64,000 nucleotides of DNA, from contig NZ_JAOQNX010000016.1 in the NCBI RefSeq assembly GCF_025961575.1, forward strand, positions 1-64,000. Reading direction: 5' to 3'. The notes beneath the pieces are model-generated. The model searched no databases. It saw nothing but the letters and a program-made list of their open reading frames with translations, and was not told the DNA's origin. Shown here in pieces: positions 42,350 through 51,807 of this stretch. Position numbers and translations under genes: made by a program. The stretch is from Rhodoblastus acidophilus (GTDB lineage Bacteria > Pseudomonadota > Alphaproteobacteria > Rhizobiales > Beijerinckiaceae). Each line of letters opens with the position of its first letter. Positions within the stretch are counted from its first letter, which is position 1.

Positions 42350-43564
42350 CTAATCCGTTTCCGCCGCCAGCCTCGCCCGGGCCCGCAGTTTTTCGGTTTC
42401 GCTTTTCAGCTGCCCGCAGGCCGCCAAAATGTCGCGACCCCGGGGCGTGCGGACCGGGCTGGCGTAACCTGCATTGAAAACAATGTCGGAAAACTTTTCG
42501 ATCGTCTCCCAATCCGAGCACTCATAGGGCGCGCCGGGCCAGGGATTGAACGGGATCAGGTTGATCTTCGCCGGAATGCCCTTGAGCAGCCGCACCAGTT
42601 CGCGCGCTTCCGCCGGCGTGTCGTTGATCCCCTTGAGCATCACGTACTCAAACGTGATGCGCCGCGCGTTGGAGGCGCCGGGATAGTCGCGGCAAGCCTG
42701 CAACAGCTCCTTGATCGGATATTTCTTGTTCAGCGGCACGAGCTTGTCGCGCAACTCGTCGCGCACCGCATGGAGCGAAATCGCCAGCGCCGCGCCGGCC
42801 TCTTCGCCGAGCCGGCCGATTTCCGGCACAACGCCTGAGGTCGAGACGGTGATGCGCCGCTTCGACAGCGACAGCCCGTCGCCGTCCGACAAGATTTCGA
42901 CGGCGTCGCGGACGTTTTCAAAATTGTACAGCGGCTCGCCCATGCCCATGAACACGATGTTCGACACGGCGCGCACGCCCTCTCCGGAGGGGATCAGGCC
43001 ATTGTCAGGCGGGGTGAGGCCGGGGAAATCGCCCAAACGTTCGCGCGCCACGATCAGTTGCGAGACGATTTCCTGGGTGGTGAGATTGCGCACCAGTTTT
43101 TGCGTGCCGGTATGGCAAAAGGTGCAGTTGAGCGTGCAGCCGACCTGACTGGAGACGCACAAAGTGCCGCGGTCGCTTTCGGGAATGTAGACGCATTCCA
43201 CTTCCGCGCCCAAGGAACGAGAAGCTTCGAGCTTGTCGACCGGCGGCATGCGGATCAGCCATTTGCGCGTGCCGTCGGAAGACACTTGCTCTTCCACAAC
43301 TTCCGGCCGCGTCAGCGAAAAATGCTCGGCGAGCTTGGCGCGCATCACCTTGGACACATTGAGCATGGCGTCGAAGTCGCGCACGCCATGGAAATACATC
43401 CAGTGCCAGAGCTGCGACACGCGCATGCGGATTTCGCGATCCGGCGTGCCGATGGCGCGCAAGGCCTCGGCAAGGCCGGCGCGGGTCAGCCCGGCCAGCG
43501 AAGGTTTTGTTGTAACGTCGAGGGCGGCCAAGCCCTGCGGCATGGCCTCGGCGGTCCGCGTCAT
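42350..43564 (-). CDS. rlmN: Dual-specificity RNA methyltransferase RlmN
   Basis: Radical-SAM methyltransferase that makes m2A at position 2503 of 23S rRNA and at A37 of some tRNAs. The 404-aa protein carries the CTLNCTFC cluster-binding motif with Cys143, Cys147 and Cys150. It has [38 protein letters not shown] and [18 protein letters not shown], all characteristic. The C-terminus holds the segment [18 protein letters not shown] with the catalytic cysteine. It is encoded on the minus strand and convergent with ohr. Confidence 0.97.
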   Translation of the reverse strand: MTRTAEAMPQGLAALDVTTKPSLAGLTRAGLAEALRAIGTPDREIRMRVSQLWHWMYFHGVRDFDAMLNVSKVMRAKLAEHFSLTRPEVVEEQVSSDGTRKWLIRMPPVDKLEASRSLGAEVECVYIPESDRGTLCVSSQVGCTLNCTFCHTGTQKLVRNLTTQEIVSQLIVARERLGDFPGLTPPDNGLIPSGEGVRAVSNIVFMGMGEPLYNFENVRDAVEILSDGDGLSLSKRRITVSTSGVVPEIGRLGEEAGAALAISLHAVRDELRDKLVPLNKKYPIKELLQACRDYPGASNARRITFEYVMLKGINDTPAEARELVRLLKGIPAKINLIPFNPWPGAPYECSDWETIEKFSDIVFNAGYASPVRTPRGRDILAACGQLKSETEKLRARARLAAETD

Positions 43565-43630
43565 GCGGAATCCTTCATTTCGAGGAAGATTTTCGCGCTT
43601 CTACCACGAAACCCCGCGCGGGAAAACCAC

Positions 43631-44674
43631 TCACGGCTGGGCCACCGCCTTCAACCCCGCCGAGGTCAAGGCGCCGCCGACCACACAGGGCACGCCGACC
43701 ACGGCGCCCGCGCCGGTGAGCGCCGCGCCGAGGCAGCCCAGCGACAGCGCGCCTTCGCCGATCTGCCCCCACATCGCCATATTGCGCGAGGAATTCGGCC
43801 CCCGCGTCTTCAGCTCTTCAATCGAAGCCACCGCCTGCTTGCGCAAATAGCCGGTGTCCACCGTCTCCGCCGCCCGCACCACCTCTTTCAACACCGGCGC
43901 GACCGCCGCCGGCTGCTTCTTCTCCATGGCCTTGAGCATGGCCAGCAGCGCCGCCGAGCGCGAGGCGTTTTCCGCCAGCGTATAGGCGGCCATATTGCCG
44001 ATGGTGAGTTTTTGCACGCTCTCCCGGTCCTTCGACCAGGGCAGCAGCGCCACCAGGCGCGCGATCGGGATGACATCGCCGGTGGCGAAATAAAACCCCC
44101 AGAGCGTGTCGAGCAGATCGGAATTGGTTTCGAAGCTCGGCTTGTGCGGCGCCTTTTCCGGCGTGCTGAAGGTCACGGCGTCCTTGAATTTCTGCCAGTT
44201 CCCCGGCTTGTTCTCGTCGAGCGCGATATCGTTGAGCACCGGCAGGGAGCCGTCGAGATAGGCCTGGATCATGCCAGAGCGTCCAGGAATATGCTTCTCC
44301 AGGCGCTTCGCGAGGTCCTTCCAGTCGGCGAGGCCGGAATAGGCGAGCGCCCGCACGATGATCCACTGGTCCTCGTGCGGCAGGGCCGTGAGCTGCACCA
44401 GCAACCGGTCCGCGCGCGGGCCGGCGCGATTGAGCACCCCCGCCAGAAACCCGAGATACACGCCGGCCTGTTCGGGATCGCGCAACGACCCCTGCTTGCT
44501 CAGGGTCAAATAGGCGTATGGGGTTTGCGACGGCTCCGGATGCTGCGCGTAATGAAACATCCAGGCCAGCGTCTGCGTGGTCGCCGAATATTTCTGCACG
44601 TGCGGCGCCGTCGACGCGCCCAAAGCCGGCAGCGCCAGCAGAAACGAAACAGTCGCAAGGACGAGGGCGCGCAT
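43631..44674 (-). CDS. Exported protein of unknown function
   Basis: The 347-aa protein has a signal peptide (MRALVLATVSFLLALPALG). The mature part looks helical, with repeated short helix pairs (VRALAYSGLADWKDLAKRLE, YLDGSLPVLNDIALDE), and it ends in a glycine-rich hydrophobic C-terminus (GALSLGCLGAALTGAGAVVG) that could associate with a membrane. Similar proteins occur in other rhizobial genomes as hypotheticals. It is on the same strand as rlmN and lies 66 bp upstream of it. No enzymatic motif was recognised. Confidence 0.7.
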   Translation of the reverse strand: MRALVLATVSFLLALPALGASTAPHVQKYSATTQTLAWMFHYAQHPEPSQTPYAYLTLSKQGSLRDPEQAGVYLGFLAGVLNRAGPRADRLLVQLTALPHEDQWIIVRALAYSGLADWKDLAKRLEKHIPGRSGMIQAYLDGSLPVLNDIALDENKPGNWQKFKDAVTFSTPEKAPHKPSFETNSDLLDTLWGFYFATGDVIPIARLVALLPWSKDRESVQKLTIGNMAAYTLAENASRSAALLAMLKAMEKKQPAAVAPVLKEVVRAAETVDTGYLRKQAVASIEELKTRGPNSSRNMAMWGQIGEGALSLGCLGAALTGAGAVVGVPCVVGGALTSAGLKAVAQP

Positions 44675-44805
44675 AAAACTCTCCGGTCAGAAACCCAAAT
44701 GTCTGGAGAGCTTGGATTTTCTGTGGAGCGCGCGCGGAGAACTCGTGTCGGGACGCGAAAAGATCGTGGCTTGCGCGACTCAGCGTCCTGGCTCAGGAAC
44801 GGAGC

Positions 44806-45240
44806 ATGACGCTCTCGCTTCCGATCAAACGCACGCTCGCGCTCGCCCTTATCATCGCCGGCGGTTTTGTTCTGCGCGCCTATGGCGCCAGATACGGCAT
44901 TCCAGCCTTTTGGGTGAAATATGGCGGATCCGCGCTGTGGGCGGCGATGTATTTCTTCTTCTTCGCGCTGCTGTTTCGCGCCCGCCCGCGCGAACAGGTT
45001 TTGTATATCGCCGTGCTCGTCTGTTCGCTGATCGAATTCATAAAACTCGTGCACACGCCAGCGCTCGACGTGTTCCGGCTGACCACGGCGGGCGTCTGGA
45101 TGCTCGGAAAAGTGTTTTCGCCCTGGAATTTCCTGGCCTATGGCGCGGGTCTCGCCGGCGCCTATGGGCTGGACCGGCTTTTTGGAGGCGCCTTTGGCGC
45201 CCCCGCCGCGAAAAGGAAATCAGGCGGCCGGCGGCGCTGA
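44806..45240 (+). CDS. DUF2809 family small membrane protein
   Basis: The 144-aa protein has four hydrophobic helices (LALALIIAGGFVLRAYG, ALWAAMYFFFFALLF, VLYIAVLVCSLIEF and FLAYGAGLAGAYGLDRLF) and a basic C-terminal tail ([11 protein letters not shown]). It fits the DUF2809 family of unknown function. Its 3' end overlaps the converging DTW gene by 21 bp. Confidence 0.8.
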   Translation: MTLSLPIKRTLALALIIAGGFVLRAYGARYGIPAFWVKYGGSALWAAMYFFFFALLFRARPREQVLYIAVLVCSLIEFIKLVHTPALDVFRLTTAGVWMLGKVFSPWNFLAYGAGLAGAYGLDRLFGGAFGAPAAKRKSGGRRR

Positions 45241-45903
45241 CACTTTGCCATCGGGTGAAACCAGCCCCTGCGCCTGCGCCGCGCGAAACGCATCGAGCAT
45301 CAGCGCGAACTTTTGCAGCAAGGCCGTCTCGATCTCCGGCTTGCCCTCGAGCCGGCTCACCGCCAGCGCGGCGGCTTCAAGAGTGGAAAGCGCTTCGCGA
45401 CGCGGCTCCCGCCGCAAATTGCCGTAAAGCGATTTCTTCCGCGGGTTCAGCGCGAGGCGCTTGGCCTTGAGCACCCAGGGATTGCGCCACCACAGGGTTT
45501 TGGCCTGGCTCCAGGAGCCGTCGAACACGACGACGCCCCTCAGGCCGGCGAGCGCCTTGTCCTGATCCGGCAGCGCGCCCCCCTTCTTGTCCAGCGCCAC
45601 AAGTTCGCGATCGCGCGGCAGATCGGCGGCGCGCGACGAGCCCAGATGCAGGATCGCCCATTGGCTGGGGTCGGCGTCCCGGCCCAGAGCCTTGGCGAGG
45701 CTCGGCCAGGACAGCCCCACTTTCAGCACCGAATTCTCCAGCGCCCGGCGCGTGAGCCCGGCGGTGCCAAGCAACCGGTCCTGCTCCTGGGGATGTTGCA
45801 GGATCAGCAGGCCGGTCCGGGTCTTCAGCGGCTCGACCTGCGCGCAAACGCACAAGAATTCGGGCTTTCCGCAATGCGGGCAGGCAGGGGCCTCGTCGGT
45901 CAC
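45220..45903 (-). CDS. DTW-domain tRNA-uridine aminocarboxypropyltransferase
   Basis: The 227-aa protein of the DTW family (TapT-like) adds an aminocarboxypropyl group from SAM to uridine in tRNA. The N-terminal [13 protein letters not shown] has four cysteines spaced for zinc binding. The domain core includes [19 protein letters not shown], and the DTW-like triad is [15 protein letters not shown], with D-x-S-W rather than a strict DTW. It starts with GTG 45903, overlapping the gcvH stop (GTGA). It therefore rides in the gcvTH transcript, which is glycine-riboswitch-controlled. Confidence 0.87.
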   Translation of the reverse strand: MTDEAPACPHCGKPEFLCVCAQVEPLKTRTGLLILQHPQEQDRLLGTAGLTRRALENSVLKVGLSWPSLAKALGRDADPSQWAILHLGSSRAADLPRDRELVALDKKGGALPDQDKALAGLRGVVVFDGSWSQAKTLWWRNPWVLKAKRLALNPRKKSLYGNLRREPRREALSTLEAAALAVSRLEGKPEIETALLQKFALMLDAFRAAQAQGLVSPDGKVSAPPAA

Positions 45904-46277
45904 GCCTGGGAATCCAGCAGCGCCTTGTAGGCGGCCTCGTCCAGCAGCTTGTCCAGTTCAGCGGGATCGGCGATTTTCACCTTGTAAAACCACCCCTTGC
46001 CCTGGGCGTCCTCGTTGACCAGCGCCGGATTGTCCTCCAGCGCGGTGTTGACCTCGACCACCTCGCCGGAGATCGGCGCAAACACGTCGCTGGCGGCCTT
46101 GACGCTCTCGACCACGCCCGCCTGTTCGCCGGTCTTGGTCTGCTTGCCCACAGCGGGGAGTTCGACGAAGACGACGTCGCCGAGCTGGCCTTGGGCGTAA
46201 TCGGTGATGCCGACCGCGCCAATGTCGCCGTCGACGACAATATACTCATGGTCTTTGGTGAAGAGAATCTTGGTCAT
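45900..46277 (-). CDS. gcvH: Glycine cleavage system H protein
   Basis: Lipoyl carrier of the glycine cleavage complex. The 125-aa protein has the lipoylation site Lys60 in [13 protein letters not shown] and the usual [23 protein letters not shown]-terminus. ATG 46277 is preferred over the in-frame TTG just upstream. It follows gcvT by 7 bp. The P protein gene (gcvP) is not adjacent. Confidence 0.97.
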   Translation of the reverse strand: MTKILFTKDHEYIVVDGDIGAVGITDYAQGQLGDVVFVELPAVGKQTKTGEQAGVVESVKAASDVFAPISGEVVEVNTALEDNPALVNEDAQGKGWFYKVKIADPAELDKLLDEAAYKALLDSQA

Positions 46278-46284
46278 CAAAGCC

Positions 46285-47391
46285 TCAGCGGTGATAGCGG
46301 TTGGGAACGAAGGGGAAAGCCACGACCTTGGCGCTCAGCGGCTTGCCGCGCACGATCAGCGACAGCGGCGTTCCCGGGGCGGCGAAGCGCGGCGGCACAT
46401 AGCCCATGGCGATGGGTTTTCCAAGCGAAGGCGAAAAGCCGCCTGAGGTTACGCGTCCCACCACCTCGCCGGTGTCGTCGGCGATTTCGGCGCCTTCGCG
46501 CGCGGGGGCTTTTCCGTCCAGGATCAGGCCAACGCGAAGACGCTTCAGCCCATCGCTCAGTTCCCAGCGGATGCGGTCGGCGCCGGGAAAGCCGCCTTCG
46601 GCGCGGCGGCGTTTCGAGATCGACCAGTTCAGCCCCGCTTCGATCGGGCTGGTGGTGGTGTCGATGTCGTGGCCATAGAGGCACAGCCCGGCTTCGAGCC
46701 GCAGCGAATCGCGGGCGCCCAGGCCGACCGCCTTGACCTCCTCTTCCGCCAAAAGCGTTTCGGCGAGGTCGTGGGCGTAATCGGCAGGAACCGAAATCTC
46801 AAAACCGTCCTCGCCGGTATAGCCGGAGCGGCTGATGAACAGGATTTCGCCGCGCCAGACAAAATCCCGCTGCTCCATGAATTTGAGCGCGGCGACGCCA
46901 TGGATGTGGCGATCGAGCGCAGCGGCGGCCTTGGGGCCTTGAAGCGCGAGCAAGGCGCGGTGCGTGGCGATGTCGAGATCGAGGTCGGGCAGGCTTTTCT
47001 GGATATGGGCGAAATCCTGCGCCTTGCAGGCGGCGTTGACGATCAGGAACAACCGGTCGCCCGCGTCGCTCAGCTTGGTCACCATGAGATCGTCGAGAAT
47101 GCCGCCGTCGGAATTGGTGAACTGGCTGTAGCGGATGCGACGGGCGCCAAGGCCCTGGATGTCGCCGGGCAAAAGCGTTTCGAGCGCCGCGGCGGCGCCG
47201 GGGCCGATGAGAAAAGCCTGGCCCATGTGCGAAACGTCGAACAGGCCGGCGTTCTCGCGGGTCCAATTGTGTTCGGCGATGATGCCGGCGGGATAGTTCA
47301 CCGGCAGCTCGTAGCCGGCGAAAGGAACCATGCGGCCGCCGAGACCAAGGTGCAGGGCGTGGAGGGGGGTCGGTATGGACAAATCGGTCAT
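46285..47391 (-). CDS. gcvT: Aminomethyltransferase, glycine cleavage system T protein
   Basis: Transfers the aminomethyl group from H protein to tetrahydrofolate and releases ammonia. The 368-aa protein shows [61 protein letters not shown] and [17 protein letters not shown], all typical. It is the first gene of a gcvT-gcvH-DTW operon and sits behind a tandem glycine riboswitch that ends 41 bp before the start. Confidence 0.97.
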   Translation of the reverse strand: MTDLSIPTPLHALHLGLGGRMVPFAGYELPVNYPAGIIAEHNWTRENAGLFDVSHMGQAFLIGPGAAAALETLLPGDIQGLGARRIRYSQFTNSDGGILDDLMVTKLSDAGDRLFLIVNAACKAQDFAHIQKSLPDLDLDIATHRALLALQGPKAAAALDRHIHGVAALKFMEQRDFVWRGEILFISRSGYTGEDGFEISVPADYAHDLAETLLAEEEVKAVGLGARDSLRLEAGLCLYGHDIDTTTSPIEAGLNWSISKRRRAEGGFPGADRIRWELSDGLKRLRVGLILDGKAPAREGAEIADDTGEVVGRVTSGGFSPSLGKPIAMGYVPPRFAAPGTPLSLIVRGKPLSAKVVAFPFVPNRYHR

Positions 47392-47432
47392 GCGGACATC
47401 CTAGAGCAGCGCGCGAAAAAAATCCGCGTGTC

Positions 47433-47608
47433 GCCCCCTCTGTCTCGCAACCTGAAAGATTTCCCCAGCTATTGCCGGGTTACCCTCTTCGGTGGGCGGC
47501 CGAAGCCGCCTCTTTCCAGAGCGTCATCCCTCCCGCGGTCCTTTGGGCCTGAGCGTTTCCGGGGCGGTTGCGCCTTCGGCGCCGGTTTTCACCGGACTCT
47601 TCCGCGGA
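47433..47608 (-). ncRNA. Tandem glycine riboswitch upstream of gcvT
   Basis: On the minus strand the leader shows two aptamer-like units. The first reads GCGGAAGAGTCCGG through GGCGCCGAAGGCGCAACCGC and ends with CGCTCAGGCCCAAAGGACCG. The second begins CGCTCTGGAAAGAGG and includes GGCGGCTTCGGCCGCC and the segment CTTTCAGGTTGCGAGACAGAGG. The GCCGAAGG and the CAGG..A..GGAC-type elements are characteristic of the glycine aptamer. Placement directly before gcvT supports glycine-induced expression. Confidence 0.9.
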
Positions 47609-47652
47609 GGTGTTTCTGACGTCAGCCACAAGGCCTGCGATACAGGCGAAAG

Positions 47653-48159
47653 TCAAGGCAGCTTTTCAAAACCGTCCTTGAACCCCGTGAGGGTGAGCGG
47701 AATGCCAATGCCCTCTTCCGGCGTCTGGAAGATGATGAAGGTGCCGGTGGTTCCGCCGCGCAACTGGTCCAGGAGCTTGTCGTCCATCACCACTTCGGCG
47801 ACGCAACCGGAGGGGAGGCAGCGGACGAAACCGGCGCGGCCGATGTCGGTCTGGTCGACTTTCAGGCCCAGTCCGGACGGCAGCAGCACGCCGAGCGGCG
47901 CGATCACGCGCAGCAGCCGGCTCTTGCCGTCCGCCGTCTTGAGCACGATGACCACCAGATTGACATTGGGCTTGTCGTCGGCGGCGACGCTCTGCATCAG
48001 CGCGCATTGTTCCTTGGCGGCGCCGGGCGGTGTTTCGCAGCGCAATTCCCAATCGCCGAATTTTCCCTTGGCGACGCCTTGCGCGGCGGCGGGGCCGACA
48101 AAGCCCAGAGCAAGGGCGAAGGCGATGAGAGCCGCCCGGAGTATCGATTCGCGCGCCAT
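47653..48159 (-). CDS. IalB-family invasion-associated protein
   Basis: The 168-aa secreted protein has a signal peptide (ESILRAALIAFALALGFVG, cut after AAA). The IalB core includes FGDWELRCETPPGAAKEQCALMQ and the C-terminal RAGFVRCLPSGCVAEVVMDD, with cysteine pairs that probably form disulfides. IalB proteins of Hyphomicrobiales are periplasmic or surface-associated and poorly understood outside Bartonella. It lies 44 bp before the region containing the glycine riboswitch. Confidence 0.88.
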   Translation of the reverse strand: MARESILRAALIAFALALGFVGPAAAQGVAKGKFGDWELRCETPPGAAKEQCALMQSVAADDKPNVNLVVIVLKTADGKSRLLRVIAPLGVLLPSGLGLKVDQTDIGRAGFVRCLPSGCVAEVVMDDKLLDQLRGGTTGTFIIFQTPEEGIGIPLTLTGFKDGFEKLP

Positions 48160-48510
48160 GAAAACAAAACTCCTGAGTTTTAGGGCGGCGCAGCGAAGGG
48201 AGCCGCCTTCAGGCCGGACAGGCCTATCAAACGGACAAAACCTGTCAAGTTTTCAGCTTTCGCCGGACCCTCGGGCCGGATGGGACGGAGTCAGGGCCGC
48301 AGAGCGCAGTTCGCCCCCATCTCGGCGCATCGACGGCCGACTTTACTAAGCTGCGACAGCGGTTGCGAACATTGTTTCAGCAACGCCCTCGCCCTTGCCG
48401 GACCTTACTCTTTTGGTGTACTCACGGTGAATGGGCGGAATGGGCCTGCAAGCCTCCCGTCGCTTCTATTTTTTAACTTCGATGAGCTATAAATCCGCTT
48501 GGAGACCAAG
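48160..48510. other. Intergenic region before the DUF992 gene
   Basis: This 351-bp spacer between divergent ialB and DUF992 genes shows no gene. GGAGA at 48500-48504 is the ribosome binding site for ATG 48511. Only a weak inverted repeat (GTTGC..GCAAC near 48362-48391) was seen, and no clear promoter could be assigned. Confidence 0.5.
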
Positions 48511-48993
48511 ATGATGGCGAAGAAGCTTTTTGTTTCGTCCGTGGCGCTCGCCTGCATCTGCGGCGCGCTTCCGGCGGCGGCGCAGCAGCCGACCACGGTC
48601 GTCGGCGCCCTGTCCTGCGACGTCTCGGCCGGCGTCGGCATCATCCTCACGCAAAAACAGACGCTGCGCTGCGTGTTCAAGCCCGCGAACGGCGGCCCCG
48701 GCGAGGTCTATACCGGACGCATCGACGAATATGGCGTGGCGCTCGGCGGCGTCGCCGCGGGACATCTGATCTGGGCCGTGCTGGCGCCGAACAAAGGCTT
48801 GCCGCACGGCGCGCTCGCAGGAACCTATGGCGGCGTCGGCGCCGAAGCGACCGCCGGAATCGGCCTCGGCGCGAATGTCCTGGTTGGCGGAACCGGCCGG
48901 GCCTTCTCGCTTCAACCGATTTCGCTCGAAGGACAGATCGGCGTCAATGTCGCCGCCGGCATCACCACCGTCACTCTGGTCGCGGCGCCCTGA
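48511..48993 (+). CDS. DUF992 family secreted protein
   Basis: The 160-aa protein has a signal peptide (MMAKKLFVSSVALACICGA) and the DUF992 core: VVGALSCDVSAGVGIILTQKQTLRC, GEVYTGRIDEYGVALG, and the Gly-rich GTYGGVGAEATAGIGLGANVL. Two conserved cysteines probably form a disulfide. Its function is unknown, but family members are common in Hyphomicrobiales. The start is chosen by GGAGA 6 nt upstream of ATG 48511. Confidence 0.88.
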   Translation: MMAKKLFVSSVALACICGALPAAAQQPTTVVGALSCDVSAGVGIILTQKQTLRCVFKPANGGPGEVYTGRIDEYGVALGGVAAGHLIWAVLAPNKGLPHGALAGTYGGVGAEATAGIGLGANVLVGGTGRAFSLQPISLEGQIGVNVAAGITTVTLVAAP

Positions 48994-49059
48994 CGCAAGG
49001 CTGCGGCGGCAAGAAGTTCGGCCGCAGATCGGCGGCGAGGAGCGCAAAGGCTGTTCAGG

Positions 49060-50265
49060 ATGAAGAGATCGTGGCCTTCTAAGCCTTTGCTCGTGCTGTT
49101 CGCCCTGGCGCTGGCGGGCTGCGCCTCGCTCGAGCGCAAGGCGGCGGTTCCGCCCGATCTCCGTCGCCACACGAGCGTCTACGGCATCGACAACGCCCGC
49201 TTCTTCCCGGACCAGCCGGGGCCGATGATCGAAGAACAGCGACGCGCGCTGATCCGCGAGAGCCGAGCGCTCGGCGTCGCCCCCGGCGGCGAGCTGCCCA
49301 AAGCCTATCTGCTGTCGCTGTCCGGCGGCGGCGACGGCGGCGCCTTTGGCGCGGGCGTGATGGTCGGCTGGACGGCGCATGGCGACCGTCCGCAATTCAA
49401 GCTCGTCACCGGCGTGAGCACCGGCGCCCTGATCGCGCCCTTCGCCTTCCTCGGCTCCGACTATGACGCGCAGCTCACCGACGTCTACACCAACACCGGG
49501 CCGGAGCAGATTTTCACCCGGCGGTTCATCGTCACCGCGGCGCTCACCGAGGACGCCTTGTCCGACACTGCGCCGCTGTTTGCGACCATCTCCAAATATG
49601 TGAACGAGAGCATGATGGCGCGGATCGCCGAGGAATATGGCAAGGGCCGTATCCTGCTGATCCAGACCACCGATCTCGACGCGGGCTATCCCGTGGTCTG
49701 GAACATCGGCGCCATCGCCGCCTCCGGCCGGCCGGAAGCCCTGAACCTGATCCGCCGCATCATGCTGGCTTCCGCTTCGATCCCCGCAGCCTTCCCGCCG
49801 GTGATGTTCAACGTCGAGGCGGGCGGCGAGGCCTGGCAGGAAATGCATGTCGACGGCGGCGCCTCGAGCCAGGCCTTCCTGGTGCCGCCCTCGCTCGACC
49901 CGCGCATCGCGCAGGCCCAGGCCGGCCACCGCCCCCGCCAGATCGCCGCCTATGTCATCCGCAATTCGAAACTGAGCACCGAGTGGAGCGATGTGGAGCG
50001 ACAGACCCTGTCGGTCGGCGGCAAGGCGGTCTCCACCCTGATCAATTTCAGCGGCATCAGCGATTTCTATCGCATTTACATGGAGACGCGCCGCAGCAAC
50101 GCCAGCTTCAATCTCGCCTATATCGGCGCCGACTTCCATGCGGAGCACAAGGAAGAGTTCGACACCGCTTACATGCGGGCGCTGTTCAGCTACGGCCACG
50201 ACAAGGCGGTCAAGGGCTATTCCTGGCTGCACGCGCCGCCGGGGTTCGCCGCCGCGACGCGCTGA
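49060..50265 (+). CDS. Patatin-like phospholipase lipoprotein
   Basis: The 401-aa protein carries a lipobox (ALALAGCASL) and the patatin catalytic set: LSGGGDGGAFGAGV oxyanion hole, TGVSTGALIAPFAF with nucleophile Ser120, and HVDGGASSQAF with Asp265. It is expected to act on lipids at the outer membrane or periplasm. It is on the same strand as DUF992 67 bp upstream and thrC downstream, and is probably monocistronic or weakly linked. Confidence 0.88.
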   Translation: MKRSWPSKPLLVLFALALAGCASLERKAAVPPDLRRHTSVYGIDNARFFPDQPGPMIEEQRRALIRESRALGVAPGGELPKAYLLSLSGGGDGGAFGAGVMVGWTAHGDRPQFKLVTGVSTGALIAPFAFLGSDYDAQLTDVYTNTGPEQIFTRRFIVTAALTEDALSDTAPLFATISKYVNESMMARIAEEYGKGRILLIQTTDLDAGYPVVWNIGAIAASGRPEALNLIRRIMLASASIPAAFPPVMFNVEAGGEAWQEMHVDGGASSQAFLVPPSLDPRIAQAQAGHRPRQIAAYVIRNSKLSTEWSDVERQTLSVGGKAVSTLINFSGISDFYRIYMETRRSNASFNLAYIGADFHAEHKEEFDTAYMRALFSYGHDKAVKGYSWLHAPPGFAAATR

Positions 50266-50388
50266 ACGGGCGGGTTTTAGGAAACTTTCGCGGTGAGCGG
50301 CCCAGAATTTCCGTTGGGCGGCGTCCGGGCGGGCATGACAGCGGCCCTGCAAGGGGCTAAAAGGCCCAAAACCCAGCGGAACCGACCC

Positions 50389-51807
50389 TTGACCTATCTC
50401 TCCACGCGCGGACAGGCGCCCCACAAAACCTTTACCGAAGCCCTGCTCGCCGGCCTCGCCCCCGATGGCGGCCTCTATGTCCCCGAAAAAATGCCCAGCC
50501 TGTCGACCGACGCGCTGCGCGGTTTCGCCGGCGCATCTTATGTGGATGTGGCGCACGCGGTGATTTCGCCCTTCCTCGACGGCGTGCTGTCCCCGGCGGA
50601 ATTCCGCGCCATGCTGGAAGGCGCCTACAAAACGTTTCGCCACAAGGCGGTGACGCCGCTGGCGCAGATCGACGACAATCTGTTCGTGCTGGAGCTGTTC
50701 CACGGCCCGACGCTGGCGTTCAAGGACGTCGCCATGCAGCTGCTCGGCCGCCTGATGGACAAGGCCTTGAAGGCGCAGGGGCGTCGCGCCACCATCGTCG
50801 GCGCCACGTCCGGCGACACCGGCGCGGCCGCCATCGAGGCGTTCCGGGGCCTCGACCAGGTCGACGTGTTCATCCTCTATCCGCATGGCCGCGTCTCCGA
50901 CGTGCAGCGCAAGCAGATGACCACGGTGGCGGATTCGAACATCCACGCCATCGCTTTGGAAGGCACGTTTGATGACGCCCAGGCGATCCTGAAGGCGTTT
51001 TTCCGCAACGCGCCGCTGCGTGAGGAGCTGGGCCTTTCCGGCGTCAACTCCATCAATTTCGCCCGCGTCGTCGCGCAGATGGTCTATTATTTCACCGCCG
51101 CCACCGTGCTGGGCGGGCCGTCTCGAAAAATTTCGTTCACGGTGCCGACGGGCAATTTCGGCGACATCCTCGCCGGCTACATGGCCCAGCAAATGGGGCT
51201 GCCGATCGAAAAGCTCGTGGTCGCCACCAATTCCAACGACATTTTGGCCCGCGCGCTGGAAACCGGACGCTACGAGGTGCGCGGCGTCCACGCCACCTCG
51301 TCGCCGTCCATGGACATCCAGGTGTCCTCCAATTTCGAGCGGCTGCTGTTCGACGCCGTCGGCCGCGACGCCGCGGTGATTCGCGGCTTGATGGCGAGTC
51401 TGGAGCAATCCGGCGCGTTTGACATTCCCGCCCCGGCGCTGGCGGCCATCCGCGAAAAATTCGCCGCGGGCTCCGCGAACGAAGCCGACACGGCGGCGGA
51501 AATCGCCCGCACCTACCGGGAATGCGAATATATCCTCGACCCCCACACGGCGGTCGCGGTCAATGTCGCCCGCAAACATCTTTCGAGAGACCCCAAAACC
51601 CCGATGGTGGCGCTCGGCACCGCCCACCCCGCCAAATTCCCCGACGCGGTCAAGGCGGCCATCGACGTTTCGGCGCCGCTGCCGGCGCATCTCGCCGACC
51701 TGTTCGATCGCAAGGAAAAATTCGACGTCCTGCCGAACGACGCCGCCGCCATCGCCGCGTTTATCAAATCCCGCGCCCGCGCCGTGACGCTCAAACATGG
51801 CGGTTGA
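50389..51807 (+). CDS. thrC: Threonine synthase
   Basis: PLP-dependent enzyme that converts O-phosphohomoserine to threonine. The Schiff-base Lys112 lies in HGPTLAFKDVAMQ, and other motifs are TSGDTGAAAIEAF, SNIHAIALEGTFDDAQ and SGVNSINFARVVAQMVYYF. Start TTG 50389 (LTYLSTRGQAP becoming MTYLS) matches typical N-termini and gives 472 aa, while the ATG at 50335 would add 18 residues. The stop overlaps the M16 peptidase start by 11 bp. This thrC-M16-GNAT order is common in Hyphomicrobiales. Confidence 0.94.
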   Translation: MTYLSTRGQAPHKTFTEALLAGLAPDGGLYVPEKMPSLSTDALRGFAGASYVDVAHAVISPFLDGVLSPAEFRAMLEGAYKTFRHKAVTPLAQIDDNLFVLELFHGPTLAFKDVAMQLLGRLMDKALKAQGRRATIVGATSGDTGAAAIEAFRGLDQVDVFILYPHGRVSDVQRKQMTTVADSNIHAIALEGTFDDAQAILKAFFRNAPLREELGLSGVNSINFARVVAQMVYYFTAATVLGGPSRKISFTVPTGNFGDILAGYMAQQMGLPIEKLVVATNSNDILARALETGRYEVRGVHATSSPSMDIQVSSNFERLLFDAVGRDAAVIRGLMASLEQSGAFDIPAPALAAIREKFAAGSANEADTAAEIARTYRECEYILDPHTAVAVNVARKHLSRDPKTPMVALGTAHPAKFPDAVKAAIDVSAPLPAHLADLFDRKEKFDVLPNDAAAIAAFIKSRARAVTLKHGG

